Source: an uncultured Lachnospiraceae bacterium
GTDB taxonomy: Bacteria > Bacillota > Clostridia > Lachnospirales > Lachnospiraceae
Assembly: GCA_947593735.1 (NCBI GenBank)
Contig: CANQDT010000002.1
Coordinates: forward strand, 60,910-124,909
DNA: 64,000 bases
Direction: 5' to 3'
The notes below the pieces were generated by a model. It searched no databases and had not been told where the DNA came from. It worked only from the letters and a program-made list of their open reading frames with translations. The position numbers were made by a program, and so were the translations under genes. This document shows, one piece after another, positions 17,938 through 28,154 of this stretch (its first letter is position 1; the number at the start of each line of letters is the position of its first letter).

Positions 17938-18648
17938 ATGAAATTTGCGAGTCAGCAGGACCGGCTGTCCGGTCTGGAACAAAAAATCGAATATCAATTC
18001 CGCGACCGCTCCCGCCTGCTTACGGCGATCACGCACAGTTCCTACGCGAACGAGCAGAAAGAACCGCCGGAGTACAATGAACGGATGGAGTTTCTGGGCG
18101 ATGCGGTGCTGGAACTGGTCGTCAGCGATTATCTCTACCGGAACCATCCGGAGAAAAAAGAGGGCGCGCTTACCAAAATGCGGGCGGGGCTGGTGTGCGA
18201 ACCGGCGCTTGCCGCGTGCGCGCGGTCGCTGAACCTCGGGGAATATCTGTACCTTGGAAAAGGAGAATCCGCGGCGGGCGGAAATGACAGGGATTCCATT
18301 TTGAGCGACGCGTTTGAATCCGTCATAGGCGCGATCTACCTGGACAGCGGAATGGAGGCGGCGGGGACGTTTATCCGGCGGCACCTGCTTTGCGAGATCG
18401 AGGATCGGATGCTGTTTTATGACGCCAAAACGATCCTGCAGGAAAAAGTACAGGGAGAATGCGGAGAAAAACCGGAATATATCCTGACCGGGACCAGCGG
18501 TCCCCAGCATCAGCGGACCTTTCATGTGAAAGTCTGCGTCCGGGGGAAGGAATTGGCGTCCGGCGAGGGGCACAGCAAGAAATCAGCGGAGCAGATGGCG
18601 GCGTATCTTGCTCTGAAAAAGGAAAAGGATAACAGGCGATGCGGTTAA
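17938..18648 (+). CDS. rnc: Ribonuclease III
   Basis: 236 residues from ATG 17938, chosen over ATG 17932 because TAAGG is 7 bases before it. It cleaves double-stranded RNA in rRNA and mRNA processing. The signature ERMEFLGDAVLEL carries the catalytic acidic residues, DAFESVIGAIYLD supplies the second set, and the C-terminal dsRNA-binding domain covers about residues 158-230 (KTILQEKVQGE, GEGHSKKSAEQMAAYLAL). The stop overlaps the smc start by 10 bases. Confidence 0.97.
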   Translation: MKFASQQDRLSGLEQKIEYQFRDRSRLLTAITHSSYANEQKEPPEYNERMEFLGDAVLELVVSDYLYRNHPEKKEGALTKMRAGLVCEPALAACARSLNLGEYLYLGKGESAAGGNDRDSILSDAFESVIGAIYLDSGMEAAGTFIRRHLLCEIEDRMLFYDAKTILQEKVQGECGEKPEYILTGTSGPQHQRTFHVKVCVRGKELASGEGHSKKSAEQMAAYLALKKEKDNRRCG

Positions 18649-21600
18649 AGAGTATAGAGGTACACGGCTTTAAGTCGTTTGCGAACAAAATAGTATTTGA
18701 GTTTAAGGACGGGATCACCGGCATCGTCGGACCAAATGGGAGCGGGAAAAGCAACGTGGCGGACGCGGTCCGCTGGGTGCTCGGCGAACAGAGCGCCAGG
18801 CAGCTGCGCGGCTCCAATATGCAGGACGTTATTTTTTCCGGGACCGAGAACCGGAAGCCGATGGGATATGCTTATGTGGCGATCACATTGGACAATACGG
18901 ATCACAGCCTGCCGATCGAATATGACGAGGTAACGGTCGCAAGGCGCGTTTACCGCTCCGGGGAGAGTGAATATCTGATCAATGGAACGGGCTGTCGGCT
19001 GAAAGATATTACGAGGATGTTTTTTGATACCGGGATCGGGAAAGAAGGCTATTCGATCATCGGGCAGGGGCAGATCGACAAGATCCTGAGCGGCAAACCG
19101 GAAGACCGCAGAGAACTGTTCGACGAGGCGGTCGGCATCGTGAAGTTCAAGAAAAACAAGGCGGAGACGGAAAAATCGCTGGAGCAGGAGCATCAAAATC
19201 TGCTGCGCGTCCAGGATATCCTCGATCAGCTGGAGCTTCAGGCGGGACCGTTAAAACGCCAGTCGGAGGTCGCGAAGCAGTACCTGGAATACCGGGACGA
19301 ACAGAAAGCGCTGGACGTCAATGTTTTCTTGCTGGAAAGCGACCGGGTAAAGGAACTGGAAAAAGAATATGACGGCAAGCTGGCGATCGTGAGCGGCGAG
19401 CTGGAAGAAACCCGGAAAGCGTACGATCAGACGAAGCAGGAATATACGGATCTGGAAACAGAGATCGAACAGAGGGAACAGGCGATCGAGCGGCTTCGGA
19501 CGCAGGTCGGGGAACTGCGCTTATCCAGAGAAAAGCTGGACGGGTCGATCAATGTGCTCACGGAGCAACTGCATGCGGCGCACAGTGAAGAGCTTCATCA
19601 AAAGGAACAGCTGGAACGGCTGCAGGCGTCCCTCCGGGAGAAGGAAGAAGAAAGCGGCGAATGCCTCAGCCGGAAAACGGAACTGGCGGAAAAGCGGAAG
19701 GCAGCCGATCAGGCGCTGCGGGAGTGGCAGACGAAGCAGGAAGATTGCAGCCGCGATGTGATAAAAGCGGAAAAAGCGATCGAGGAAGCGAAAAACAGCG
19801 TTATTTCCTATATGAATGAGAGCGCGGAGACGGCGGGGCGCCTGCAGCGGTATGATACGCTGCTGGAGCAGATCAGCCTGCGCCGCGCGGAGCTGAACAA
19901 GCGTCTTCTCGTATATGAAAGCACCCGGAAAGAACAGGGCAGGCTTGTCGGGGAGATGGAGAAAGAGGAAAAAGAAAATTCGGACGCCGTCGCTTCCCTG
20001 ACAGCGGAGCGGAAGGCGACGGAAGAAGAATTGTCCGGGAATCTCAGCCTGCTTCACAAAACACAGGAGGATCTGGCAAAGGCGGAAGAACAGTATCATA
20101 CCAGCCGGACCAAGCTGGACGCCGTGCGGAACATGACGGAGCGATATGAGGGATACGGCAGCAGCATCCGCCGCGTCATGGAACAGAAACCGTCCCACGC
20201 CGGCGTGATCGGTGTCGTTGCGGATCTGATCCGGACAAAGCAAAAATATGAAACCGCGATCGAGACGGCGCTTGGCGGGAGCATCCAGAATATTGTCACG
20301 GACAATGAAGAAACCGCCAGGGAAATGATCGCTTTTCTCAAAGAAAAGAAATACGGCAGGGCGACGTTTCTGCCCTTGACGGCGATCTCCGGGGGACAGC
20401 CGCTCCGGCACCCCGAAGCGATAAAAGAGCCGGGCGTGATCGGCAGGGCAAGCGATCTGGCGGAAACGGAGGACGCGTACCGGCCGGTTGCGTCCTATCT
20501 GCTCGGAAGAGTGCTCGTGGTGGATACGATCGACCATGCGATCGCCCTGGCAAAGAAATACCATCATTCCATGCATATGGTGACGCTCGAAGGAGAATAT
20601 CTGAATCCGGGCGGAGCGATCACCGGGGGCGCGTTCCGGAATAACAGCAACCTTCTCGGAAGAAGGAGGGAGATCGAGGATCTGGACGAGGCGGTCCGGT
20701 CGCTTTCTGAGCGGATCCGGAACTTGCGCGGGACGGAAAAAGATACGAGGGACCGGAGAGAATCGCTGAAAACCCGGTCGGAAGAGCTGCGCCGCCGGGA
20801 ACAGGAATTGTATGTCCGGAAAAATACCATTTCCATCAGTCTGGAACAGGCGAAAGAACAGTATGAGGCGGCGGAGCGGAACCTTGCCGCGCTGAAAAAA
20901 GAAAATTCGGATCTGGAAAAACAGACGGAGGATATCCATTCCGGAAAAGAGGAGCTGGCGGCTGACAGCCGGATGCAGTCCCAGGCAAGGGAAAAATGCG
21001 AAGAACAGATCCGGGAAATGGAAAAGACGCTTGAGCAGGCGAAAGCAGACCGGGCGCAGGCGGAAGAGCAATGCGGCGCGCTCCTGCTGGAAGCCAATAC
21101 ATGGAAGCAGAAAGAAGCGTTTTTGCAGCAGAACATCGATCGGATCGAGAGTGAGAAAAAAGCGCTGGACGAGCAGATCGCGGCTTATTATGAAAACAGC
21201 AGAACGAGCGCCGGGGACGCCCACCGGCTCGTAGACGAGATGGAAAATCTCCGGAAAGAGATCGGGAAAACAGAGCGGGAGATCGCCGCGAAAACCGGCG
21301 AACTTGAGAAAAAGAATGAAGAAAAAGAAAAAAGCGCGAGGGAGCACAAAGAATTTTTCGCGAAGCGGGAAGAACTGAACGACCATTTATCAAGGCTTGA
21401 CAAAGAAGAATTTCGGCTGAACGGGCAGCTGGAGCGGATCCGGGAGCAGATCCAGACGCTTGAGAACTATATGTGGGAAGAATATGAACTGACCTATCAG
21501 CGCGCGCTGGAGCTGCGCGACGATACAAAAACGCATCTTCCGACATTGAAAAAAGAGCTGGCAGGCATCCGGGGAAAGATCCGGGCGCTCGGCAATGTCA

Positions 21601-22199
21601 ATGTCAACGCGATCGAGGATTACAAAGTAATCTCTGAAAAATATGACTTTTTGTCCGCGCAGAAAGAGGATATCGTGAAAGCGGAGGACAATCTGAAAAA
21701 GATCCTGCGCGACCTGGAAGTGGAGATGCGCAGGCAGTTCCGTGAAAATTTCGCGGAGATTCAGGTTATGTTCAATCAGATCTTTCAGGAGTTGTTCGGC
21801 GGAGGAAAAGCGAGTCTGGAGCTGGTCGATGAGGACGACCTGATCGAGACCGGGATCCTCATCAACGCGCAGCCTCCAGGGAAAAAATTGCAGAATATGA
21901 TGCAGCTGTCGGGCGGTGAGAAAGCGCTGACGGCGATCGCGATCTTATTCGCGATCCAGAGCCTGAAACCGTCCCCGTTCTGCCTGCTGGACGAGATCGA
22001 GGCGGCGCTGGACGAGTCGAACGTGGGGCGGTTTGCGCAATATCTGCATAAGCTGACGAAGGACACGCAGTTTATTGTCATCACCCACCGCAGGGGGACC
22101 ATGACGGCGGCGGATATCCTGTACGGGATCACGATGCAGGAGAAAGGTGTTTCCACGCTCGTTTCGGTCAATCTGATCGAGAATGACCTTGAAAAATAA
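18639..22199 (+). CDS. smc: Chromosome segregation ATPase SMC
   Basis: 1186 residues, full length. N-terminal ATPase half: Walker A GPNGSGKSN near residues 32-40. Long coiled coils run at about 165-500 and 680-1010. The hinge lies at about 510-650, ending in GGAITGGAFRNNSNLLGRR. C-terminal half: signature LSGGEKALTAIAILFAI and Walker B PFCLLDEIEAALDESN. With ScpA and ScpB it loads at the origin region and organises the chromosome. It overlaps rnc by 10 bases and is followed by ftsY after 62 bases. Confidence 0.98.
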   Translation: MRLKSIEVHGFKSFANKIVFEFKDGITGIVGPNGSGKSNVADAVRWVLGEQSARQLRGSNMQDVIFSGTENRKPMGYAYVAITLDNTDHSLPIEYDEVTVARRVYRSGESEYLINGTGCRLKDITRMFFDTGIGKEGYSIIGQGQIDKILSGKPEDRRELFDEAVGIVKFKKNKAETEKSLEQEHQNLLRVQDILDQLELQAGPLKRQSEVAKQYLEYRDEQKALDVNVFLLESDRVKELEKEYDGKLAIVSGELEETRKAYDQTKQEYTDLETEIEQREQAIERLRTQVGELRLSREKLDGSINVLTEQLHAAHSEELHQKEQLERLQASLREKEEESGECLSRKTELAEKRKAADQALREWQTKQEDCSRDVIKAEKAIEEAKNSVISYMNESAETAGRLQRYDTLLEQISLRRAELNKRLLVYESTRKEQGRLVGEMEKEEKENSDAVASLTAERKATEEELSGNLSLLHKTQEDLAKAEEQYHTSRTKLDAVRNMTERYEGYGSSIRRVMEQKPSHAGVIGVVADLIRTKQKYETAIETALGGSIQNIVTDNEETAREMIAFLKEKKYGRATFLPLTAISGGQPLRHPEAIKEPGVIGRASDLAETEDAYRPVASYLLGRVLVVDTIDHAIALAKKYHHSMHMVTLEGEYLNPGGAITGGAFRNNSNLLGRRREIEDLDEAVRSLSERIRNLRGTEKDTRDRRESLKTRSEELRRREQELYVRKNTISISLEQAKEQYEAAERNLAALKKENSDLEKQTEDIHSGKEELAADSRMQSQAREKCEEQIREMEKTLEQAKADRAQAEEQCGALLLEANTWKQKEAFLQQNIDRIESEKKALDEQIAAYYENSRTSAGDAHRLVDEMENLRKEIGKTEREIAAKTGELEKKNEEKEKSAREHKEFFAKREELNDHLSRLDKEEFRLNGQLERIREQIQTLENYMWEEYELTYQRALELRDDTKTHLPTLKKELAGIRGKIRALGNVNVNAIEDYKVISEKYDFLSAQKEDIVKAEDNLKKILRDLEVEMRRQFRENFAEIQVMFNQIFQELFGGGKASLELVDEDDLIETGILINAQPPGKKLQNMMQLSGGEKALTAIAILFAIQSLKPSPFCLLDEIEAALDESNVGRFAQYLHKLTKDTQFIVITHRRGTMTAADILYGITMQEKGVSTLVSVNLIENDLEK

Positions 22200-22261
22200 C
22201 AGGGCTGAAACGGCAGCCGAGAAGGGAAAAAGTATTTAGAGAAAGGATCCGGAGGAAGAGG

Positions 22262-23224
22262 ATGGAAGAAAAGAAAAGTTTTTTTCGGAAATTGATGGAC
22301 GGCTTGGCGAAAACAAGAGATAACATCGCCGACGGCATCGACTCGATTTTCAGCGGATTTTCCGGCATAGACGATGAATTTTATGAGGAAATCGAAGAAA
22401 TTCTGATCATGGGCGATCTTGGGGTAGATACGACCATGACGGTTCTGGACAACCTGAAGGAACAGGTGAAAGAGAAGCATATCCGGGACCCGGAGGAATG
22501 CCGCCAGCTCCTGATCGACCTGATCAGAGGACAGATGAGCCTTCCGGAAACGGCATATGAGTTTGAAAACCGGAAATCGGTCGTTTTGGTGATCGGGGTA
22601 AACGGCGTCGGGAAGACGACGTCGGTCGGAAAACTAGCGGCAGGATGGAAAGCGCAGGGAAAGAAAGTCATCGTCGCGGCGGGCGATACGTTCCGGGCGG
22701 GCGCGATCGAACAGCTTGAGGAATGGTGCCGGCGGGCGGGAGTAGACATTGTCGCGCAGCAGGAGGGATCCGACCCGGCGGCGGTGATCTATGACGCGCT
22801 GGCAGCGGCAAAATCCCGCAACGCGGATATCCTGGTCTGCGATACGGCAGGGCGGCTGCACAATAAAAAGAACCTGATGGAAGAACTCGGGAAGATCAAC
22901 CGCATCATCCAGAGAGAATATCCGGAAGCCTACAGGGAAACCCTCATTGTAGTGGACGGGACGATCGGGCAGAATGCGCTGGCGCAGGTCAGGCAGTTCC
23001 GGGACGCGGCGGATATTTCAGGCATTATCCTGACGAAGCTGGACGGAACCGCGAAAGGCGGGATCGCGATCGCCATTCAGGCGGAACTCGGCGTACCGGT
23101 AAAATATATCGGGCTTGGCGAGCAGATCGACGATCTGCAGAAATTTGACCCGGATGAATATGTAAATGCGATCTTTACTACGAAGGAGGATGGAAAGGAC
23201 CATGTTGACACTCGAGAAGTTTGA
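22262..23224 (+). CDS. ftsY: Signal recognition particle receptor FtsY
   Basis: 320 residues with a short N-terminal extension and the NG GTPase domains. G1 GVNGVGKTTSVGKLA, the RDTFRAGA-type loop as GDTFRAGAIEQL, G3 DTAGRLHNKKNLM, and TKLDGTAKGG with the closing GLGEQIDDLQKFDP are all present. It receives ribosome-SRP complexes at the membrane. There is no large acidic A domain, as is usual in Firmicutes. The last 23 bases overlap the threonine ammonia-lyase gene. Confidence 0.97.
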   Translation: MEEKKSFFRKLMDGLAKTRDNIADGIDSIFSGFSGIDDEFYEEIEEILIMGDLGVDTTMTVLDNLKEQVKEKHIRDPEECRQLLIDLIRGQMSLPETAYEFENRKSVVLVIGVNGVGKTTSVGKLAAGWKAQGKKVIVAAGDTFRAGAIEQLEEWCRRAGVDIVAQQEGSDPAAVIYDALAAAKSRNADILVCDTAGRLHNKKNLMEELGKINRIIQREYPEAYRETLIVVDGTIGQNALAQVRQFRDAADISGIILTKLDGTAKGGIAIAIQAELGVPVKYIGLGEQIDDLQKFDPDEYVNAIFTTKEDGKDHVDTREV

Positions 23225-24422
23225 GGAAGCATATGATATCGTACAGGAGGTCGTCACACAGACCAAGCTTGTAAAGAGCGATTTTCTGTGCGAGGCGACC
23301 GGAAACCAGGTATATCTGAAGCCGGAGAATATGCAGCTGACCGGCGCGTATAAGATCCGGGGCGCATATTACAAGATCAGTACGCTGTCCGAGGAGGACC
23401 GGAAAAAAGGGCTGATCACCGCGTCGGCGGGAAATCACGCGCAGGGGGTCGCCTACGCGGCGCGGCAGTACGGCGCGAAAGCGGTGATCGTCATGCCGAC
23501 CGGAACGCCGCTGGTAAAAGTAAACCGGACCAAAGCGCTGGGCGCGGAGGTAGTCCTGTATGGGGATATCTATGATGAAGCATGCAATTACGCGCTGGAG
23601 CTGGCGGAAAAAGAAGGCTATACGTTCATTCACCCGTTCGATGACCTGACTGTGGCGACCGGGCAGGGAACGATCGCGATGGAGATCGTAAAAGAGCTTC
23701 CCACGGTCGATTATATTCTGGTTCCGATCGGCGGCGGCGGGCTTGCGACCGGAGTTTCCACCCTTGCCAAGCTGCTGAACCCAAAGATCCGTGTGATCGG
23801 AGTGGAGCCCGCGGGGGCAAATTGTATGCAGGAATCTCTGAAAGCGGGACATGTCGTGACGCTTCCCAACGTGGACACCATCGCGGACGGCACGGCGGTC
23901 AAGACGCCCGGAAGCAATATTTTCCCCTATATCCGGGAAAACCTTGACGATATCATCACAGTGGAAGATTCGGAGCTGATCGTCGCTTATCTTGATATTC
24001 TGGAAAATCACAAGATGCTCGTGGAAAATTCCGGGCTCCTGACGGTGGCGGCGCTCAAACATCTGGATGTAAAGGACAAAAAGATCGTCGCGATCCTGAG
24101 CGGCGGGAACATGGATGTGATCACAATGGCGTCTGTGATCCAGCACGGCCTGATCGCGCGGGACCGGATTTTTACGGTATCGGTCCTTCTCCCGGACAAA
24201 CCCGGGGAGCTGGTGCGCGTATCCCAGGTGATCGCGGAAGAAAAAGGAAATATCATCCGGCTGGAGCACAACCAGTTTGTCAGCATCAACCGGAACAGCG
24301 CGGTGGAACTTGTGATCACGATCGAGGCGTTCGGCACGCAGCACAAAAACGAGATCCTGGGAGCGCTCAAAGCGCATGGATACAATCCGAAACTGGAAAC
24401 GTCCAAAAATATTTATAATTAA
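23202..24422 (+). CDS. ilvA: Threonine ammonia-lyase with C-terminal ACT domain
   Basis: 406 residues from ATG 23202, 5 bases after GGAAAGG; earlier in-frame ATGs fall on or before the GGAGG. PLP-dependent deamination of threonine to 2-oxobutanoate. The PLP lysine is K51 in TGAYKIRGAYY. SAGNHAQGVAYAA is the substrate loop, PIGGGGLATG binds the PLP phosphate and ILSGGNMD closes the site. Residues about 330-400 form one ACT domain (TVSVLLPDKPGELVRVSQVI). One short ACT region and about 400 residues suit the TdcB-like or short IlvA group rather than the 500-residue two-ACT form, so the symbol is tentative between ilvA and tdcB. Confidence 0.93.
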   Translation: MLTLEKFEEAYDIVQEVVTQTKLVKSDFLCEATGNQVYLKPENMQLTGAYKIRGAYYKISTLSEEDRKKGLITASAGNHAQGVAYAARQYGAKAVIVMPTGTPLVKVNRTKALGAEVVLYGDIYDEACNYALELAEKEGYTFIHPFDDLTVATGQGTIAMEIVKELPTVDYILVPIGGGGLATGVSTLAKLLNPKIRVIGVEPAGANCMQESLKAGHVVTLPNVDTIADGTAVKTPGSNIFPYIRENLDDIITVEDSELIVAYLDILENHKMLVENSGLLTVAALKHLDVKDKKIVAILSGGNMDVITMASVIQHGLIARDRIFTVSVLLPDKPGELVRVSQVIAEEKGNIIRLEHNQFVSINRNSAVELVITIEAFGTQHKNEILGALKAHGYNPKLETSKNIYN

Positions 24423-24488
24423 AACATCCATACCGGAAAGGAACGCGTTTGCCGGTCCCCGCATGGTATGAAAGAAATGTGATGAACC

Positions 24489-24517
24489 TTGCAACCGGTA
24501 CAAATTTCCAGTATAAT
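24489..24517 (+). promoter_or_regulatory. Sigma-A promoter of the cysD operon
   Basis: TTGCAA (24489-24494), 17-base spacer and TATAAT (24512-24517), 45 bases before cysD. The leader is too short for an S-box or T-box. Confidence 0.8.
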
Positions 24518-24561
24518 AACAGGGGAATAAGTAAGTTCTGAGAGAAAGGCGGATCATATAC

Positions 24562-25455
24562 ATGGATCATTTAGACGAATTAGAAGCCGAAGCCATCTAT
24601 ATCATGCGTGAAGTGGCTGCAGAGTGTGAAAAGCCGGTCATGCTGTATTCGATAGGAAAGGATTCCTCCGTGATGCTGCATCTGGCGAGGAAGGCGTTTT
24701 ACCCGGAAAAGCCGCCTTTTCCTTTTCTTCATGTCAATACGACGTGGAAATTCCGGGAGATGATCGAATTTCGCGACCGCATGGCGAAAGAACTCGGCAT
24801 TGAGATGCTGGAATATATCAACGAGGAAGGCGTGAAACAGGGGATCAATCCGTTCGACCACGGGGCGACCTATACGGATATCATGAAAACGCAGGCGCTG
24901 AAGCAGGCGCTGAACAAGTACGGATTTACGGCGGCTTTTGGCGGCGGGCGGCGCGACGAGGAAAAATCCCGCGCGAAGGAGAGGATCTTCTCATTCCGGA
25001 ATGAAAATCATGCATGGGACCCCAAAAATCAGAGGCCGGAAATGTGGAAGCTGTTCAATACAAGGATCAACCAGGGCGAGAGCATCCGTGTATTTCCGCT
25101 TTCCAACTGGACAGAAAAGGATATCTGGCAGTATATCCGGAGAGAGAACATTCCGATCGTATCCCTGTATTTCGCGGCGGTGCGGCCGGTCGTTGAACGG
25201 AATGGCAATCTCATCATGGTAGACGACGACCGTATGAGGCTGCTGCCCGGCGAGAAGATCGAACACAGGAAAGTCCGGTTCCGGACATTGGGCTGTTATC
25301 CGCTGACAGGCGGGGTTGAGTCGGAGGCGGATACGCTGGACGCGATCATAGAGGAAACGCTGGCGAGCGTGGAGTCGGAGCGGACGAGCCGCGTGATCGA
25401 TTCGGACGGCGGCGCTTCCAGTATGGAAAAGAGAAAACGAGAGGGATATTTCTGA
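24562..25455 (+). CDS. cysD: Sulfate adenylyltransferase subunit 2
   Basis: 297 residues. Small subunit of ATP sulfurylase, which makes adenosine 5'-phosphosulfate (APS) from ATP and sulfate. PP-loop motif [18 protein letters not shown] near residue 30, then [35 protein letters not shown] and the C-terminal [16 protein letters not shown] are all conserved. It works with the CysN GTPase encoded immediately downstream. The strong ribosome site GAGAAAGG and clear promoter suggest real expression. It is the first gene of a four-gene unit devoted to PAPS. Confidence 0.97.
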   Translation: MDHLDELEAEAIYIMREVAAECEKPVMLYSIGKDSSVMLHLARKAFYPEKPPFPFLHVNTTWKFREMIEFRDRMAKELGIEMLEYINEEGVKQGINPFDHGATYTDIMKTQALKQALNKYGFTAAFGGGRRDEEKSRAKERIFSFRNENHAWDPKNQRPEMWKLFNTRINQGESIRVFPLSNWTEKDIWQYIRRENIPIVSLYFAAVRPVVERNGNLIMVDDDRMRLLPGEKIEHRKVRFRTLGCYPLTGGVESEADTLDAIIEETLASVESERTSRVIDSDGGASSMEKRKREGYF

Positions 25456-25456
25456 T

Positions 25457-27277
25457 ATGAACGATCAATTATTAAAATTTATAACATGCGGGAGCGTGGA
25501 CGACGGGAAATCGACGCTGATCGGACATATGCTCTACGACGCAAAACTGTTGTTTGCCGATCAGAAAAGAGCGCTTGAGCTGGATTCCAGAGTGGGCTCG
25601 GCGGATGGGCAGATCGATTATTCCCTCCTGTTGGACGGTCTGATGGCGGAGCGGGAGCAGGGGATCACCATCGACGTTGCCTATCGCTATTTTTCCACTG
25701 ACAATCGGAGCTTTATCGTGGCGGATACGCCGGGGCATGAAGAATATACGAGAAATATGGCGGTCGGGGCGTCGTTCGCGTCCCTGAGCGTGATCCTGGT
25801 GGACGCGAGTCAGGGAGTCCTGATCCAGACGCGCCGCCATGCAAGGATATGCGCGCTCATGGGGATCCGCCATTTTGTTTTTGCGGTCAACAAGATGGAT
25901 CTTGTGGATTACAGGGAAGAACCGTTCCGCAAGATCGAAAAAGAGATTAAGATCCTCATGTCGGAATTTGAATATGAATCGCTCCGGATCATACCGGTGT
26001 CGGCGACAAAGGGAGACAATGTCACGGTCAAGTCGGAGCGGATGCCATGGTACAAATCCGTTCCGCTGCTGCAATATCTGGAGACAGTGGATGTGTCGGA
26101 GCGGACGGGCAGGACCGGATTTACGATGCCGGTGCAGAGAGTGTGCCGCCCCAATCATGAATTTCGGGGATTCCAGGGTCAGATCTCTTCCGGGACGGTT
26201 TCCGTCGGAGATGAGATCACGGTATATCCGAGCAGGGAAAAGGCAAAGGTGACGGCGATCCTGATCGGGGAGAAAGCGGTGGAATCGGCGGAAAAAGGAA
26301 GGTCGGTCACGCTTCAGCTGGATACCGAGATCGACATTTCGAGAGGATGCGTGATCGAGCGGGAGTATGACCTGACCGTTGGCTCCATGTTTACCGCCCA
26401 TATATTGTGGATGGATGACAAGAGCCTGTCGGCGGGACGGAATTATCTGCTGAAGCTCGGCACGCAGCAGATCCCGGCAACGATCATGAATATCCAGAAT
26501 AAGATCGATGTCAATACCGGCGAGGAAATTTATACGGATTCGGTATCCAAGAACGAGCTTGCCAACTGTGAGATTTCCCTTGGAAGCAAGATTGTTTTTG
26601 ACCGGTTTGAAAATAACCGGGAGCTGGGAGCGTTCATCCTGATCGACCGGATCACAAATTCGACGGCGGCGTGCGGCGTCGTGAAGCGGGCGCTGCAGCG
26701 CGGGAAGAATCTCACCTATCACGCGATGGATATCAATAAGAGCCTGCGCGAGACGCAGATGGGACAGAAAGCCAGGACGATCTGGCTCACCGGATTGTCC
26801 GGGGCAGGGAAGTCTACGGTGGCGAACGCGCTGGAGAAGCAGCTGTTCGCCATGGGAAGACATACGATGCTCCTGGACGGAGATAATGTCCGGCTTGGCT
26901 TGAATCGGAACCTTGGGTTCAGCGAACCGGACCGGATCGAAAATATCCGGAGGATCGCCGAAGTATCCAAGCTGATGAACGACGCGGGATTGATCGTCAT
27001 TACGTCTTTCATTTCTCCGCTTTTGCGCGACAGAAGGAATGCGAAGGAAATTATCGGGGAAAACTTTTTTGAGGTATATGTCAATACGCCGCTTGAAGAG
27101 TGCGAACGGCGGGACGTCAAGGGCCTTTACAAGCTGGCGCGTGCCGGGGAGATCACGGATTTTACCGGTATATCAAGTCCGTATGAGGCTCCGGAGCACC
27201 CCGACGTCACGATCGACACGTCGGTACTCAGCATAGAGCAGTGTGTGGAAACGATCATCAAAGCGCTGGAGATCTGA
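25457..27277 (+). CDS. cysNC: Bifunctional sulfate adenylyltransferase subunit 1 / APS kinase (CysN-CysC fusion)
   Basis: 606 residues. Residues 1 to about 420 are the CysN elongation-factor-like GTPase: G1 GSVDDGKSTLIGH (12-24), REQGITIDVAYRYF, DTPGHEEYTRNM and NKMDLVDY, then two beta-barrel domains. Residues about 440-606 are APS kinase: IWLTGLSGAGKSTVANALEK, LDGDNVRLGLNRNLGFS, FISPLLRDR and VKGLYKLARAGEI. The protein therefore drives APS formation and phosphorylates APS to PAPS. The fusion is a known arrangement and here shows that the operon's product is PAPS. It starts 1 base after the cysD stop. Confidence 0.96.
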   Translation: MNDQLLKFITCGSVDDGKSTLIGHMLYDAKLLFADQKRALELDSRVGSADGQIDYSLLLDGLMAEREQGITIDVAYRYFSTDNRSFIVADTPGHEEYTRNMAVGASFASLSVILVDASQGVLIQTRRHARICALMGIRHFVFAVNKMDLVDYREEPFRKIEKEIKILMSEFEYESLRIIPVSATKGDNVTVKSERMPWYKSVPLLQYLETVDVSERTGRTGFTMPVQRVCRPNHEFRGFQGQISSGTVSVGDEITVYPSREKAKVTAILIGEKAVESAEKGRSVTLQLDTEIDISRGCVIEREYDLTVGSMFTAHILWMDDKSLSAGRNYLLKLGTQQIPATIMNIQNKIDVNTGEEIYTDSVSKNELANCEISLGSKIVFDRFENNRELGAFILIDRITNSTAACGVVKRALQRGKNLTYHAMDINKSLRETQMGQKARTIWLTGLSGAGKSTVANALEKQLFAMGRHTMLLDGDNVRLGLNRNLGFSEPDRIENIRRIAEVSKLMNDAGLIVITSFISPLLRDRRNAKEIIGENFFEVYVNTPLEECERRDVKGLYKLARAGEITDFTGISSPYEAPEHPDVTIDTSVLSIEQCVETIIKALEI

Positions 27278-27323
27278 GCGGACGGCTTTGCCAGCGACGG
27301 GATACAGGAAAAAGGAGAATGCC

Positions 27324-28121
27324 ATGGATTTGGAAAAAGTAGAAGAATTGTGCTGCCGCCTTGCCGTACAGGCGGGCGAGGCGATCATGGAGATCTATGA
27401 GGATGAAGAAAAAACCGATATCAGTTATAAACAGGATCATTCCCCGCTGACAGCGGCGGACAGGGCGTCCAACGCGATTATTGTGGAAGGGCTGAAAGCC
27501 GCGTTTCCGGACGCAGCTGTGTTGTCGGAGGAGGAAAAGGACAATCGGGAACGTCTGGACAATCCATGGTGTTTTGTGGTAGATCCGCTGGATGGGACCA
27601 AAGAATTTATCAAGCGGAACGGTCAGTTTACAGTCAATATCGCGCTGGCTCATGATCACCGGGTCGTAGCCGGTGTCGTCTATGTCCCGGTTACGCGGGA
27701 ATTGTACCGCGCCGTCAGGGGAAAGGGCGCTTTTATGAAAAAAGCGGACGGAGAGGAACAGGCGATTTCAGTTGACCGGACGGTCCGGGAAAAGAGCGAG
27801 CTGCGGCTTGTGATGAGCAGTTCCCATAACTGCGAACAGATGGACGCGCTGATGGAGAAGTATCGGTTCCGGCATACATTGAAAGTCGGAAGCTCTTTAA
27901 AGGGGCTGATGATCGCCAGGGGAGAGGCGGATGTCTATTACCGCTTTAATCCGACGATGGAATGGGATACTGCGGCGATGCAGTGCATTGTGGAGGAAGC
28001 AGGCGGGATATTCCGTCAGATGGATCACTCCGAGATGTTCTATAACCGGGAAAATTCTCTCAACGAAAAGGGATTTTATATTATCAACAGGGCGGAACAT
28101 CAGCTGCTGGAGACAGAATAG
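27324..28121 (+). CDS. cysQ: 3'(2'),5'-bisphosphate nucleotidase CysQ
   Basis: 265 residues from ATG 27324 after AAAGGAGA. Inositol-monophosphatase fold: SPLTAADRASNAII, SEEEKDNRERL, VVDPLDGTKEFIKRNGQFTVN with the metal ligands D-P-L-D-G-T, and PTMEWDTAAMQCIVEEAGG near the end. It hydrolyses PAP, the by-product of sulfotransferases and PAPS reductases, to AMP. Its place between cysNC and a sulfotransferase fits PAP disposal exactly. Confidence 0.94.
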   Translation: MDLEKVEELCCRLAVQAGEAIMEIYEDEEKTDISYKQDHSPLTAADRASNAIIVEGLKAAFPDAAVLSEEEKDNRERLDNPWCFVVDPLDGTKEFIKRNGQFTVNIALAHDHRVVAGVVYVPVTRELYRAVRGKGAFMKKADGEEQAISVDRTVREKSELRLVMSSSHNCEQMDALMEKYRFRHTLKVGSSLKGLMIARGEADVYYRFNPTMEWDTAAMQCIVEEAGGIFRQMDHSEMFYNRENSLNEKGFYIINRAEHQLLETE

Positions 28122-28154
28122 AGATGGGATCATTCTGATCAGGAAAGGAAAACG

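Noticed and set aside
19521..21386. Long antisense open frame of 621 codons inside smc
   Set aside because: It is the shadow of GC-biased coiled-coil codons, rich in Phe, Leu and Arg, with no ribosome site or family motif; smc is clearly the real gene.
24518..24561. S-box riboswitch before cysD
   Set aside because: Only about 45 leader bases remain after the promoter, too short for a SAM riboswitch.
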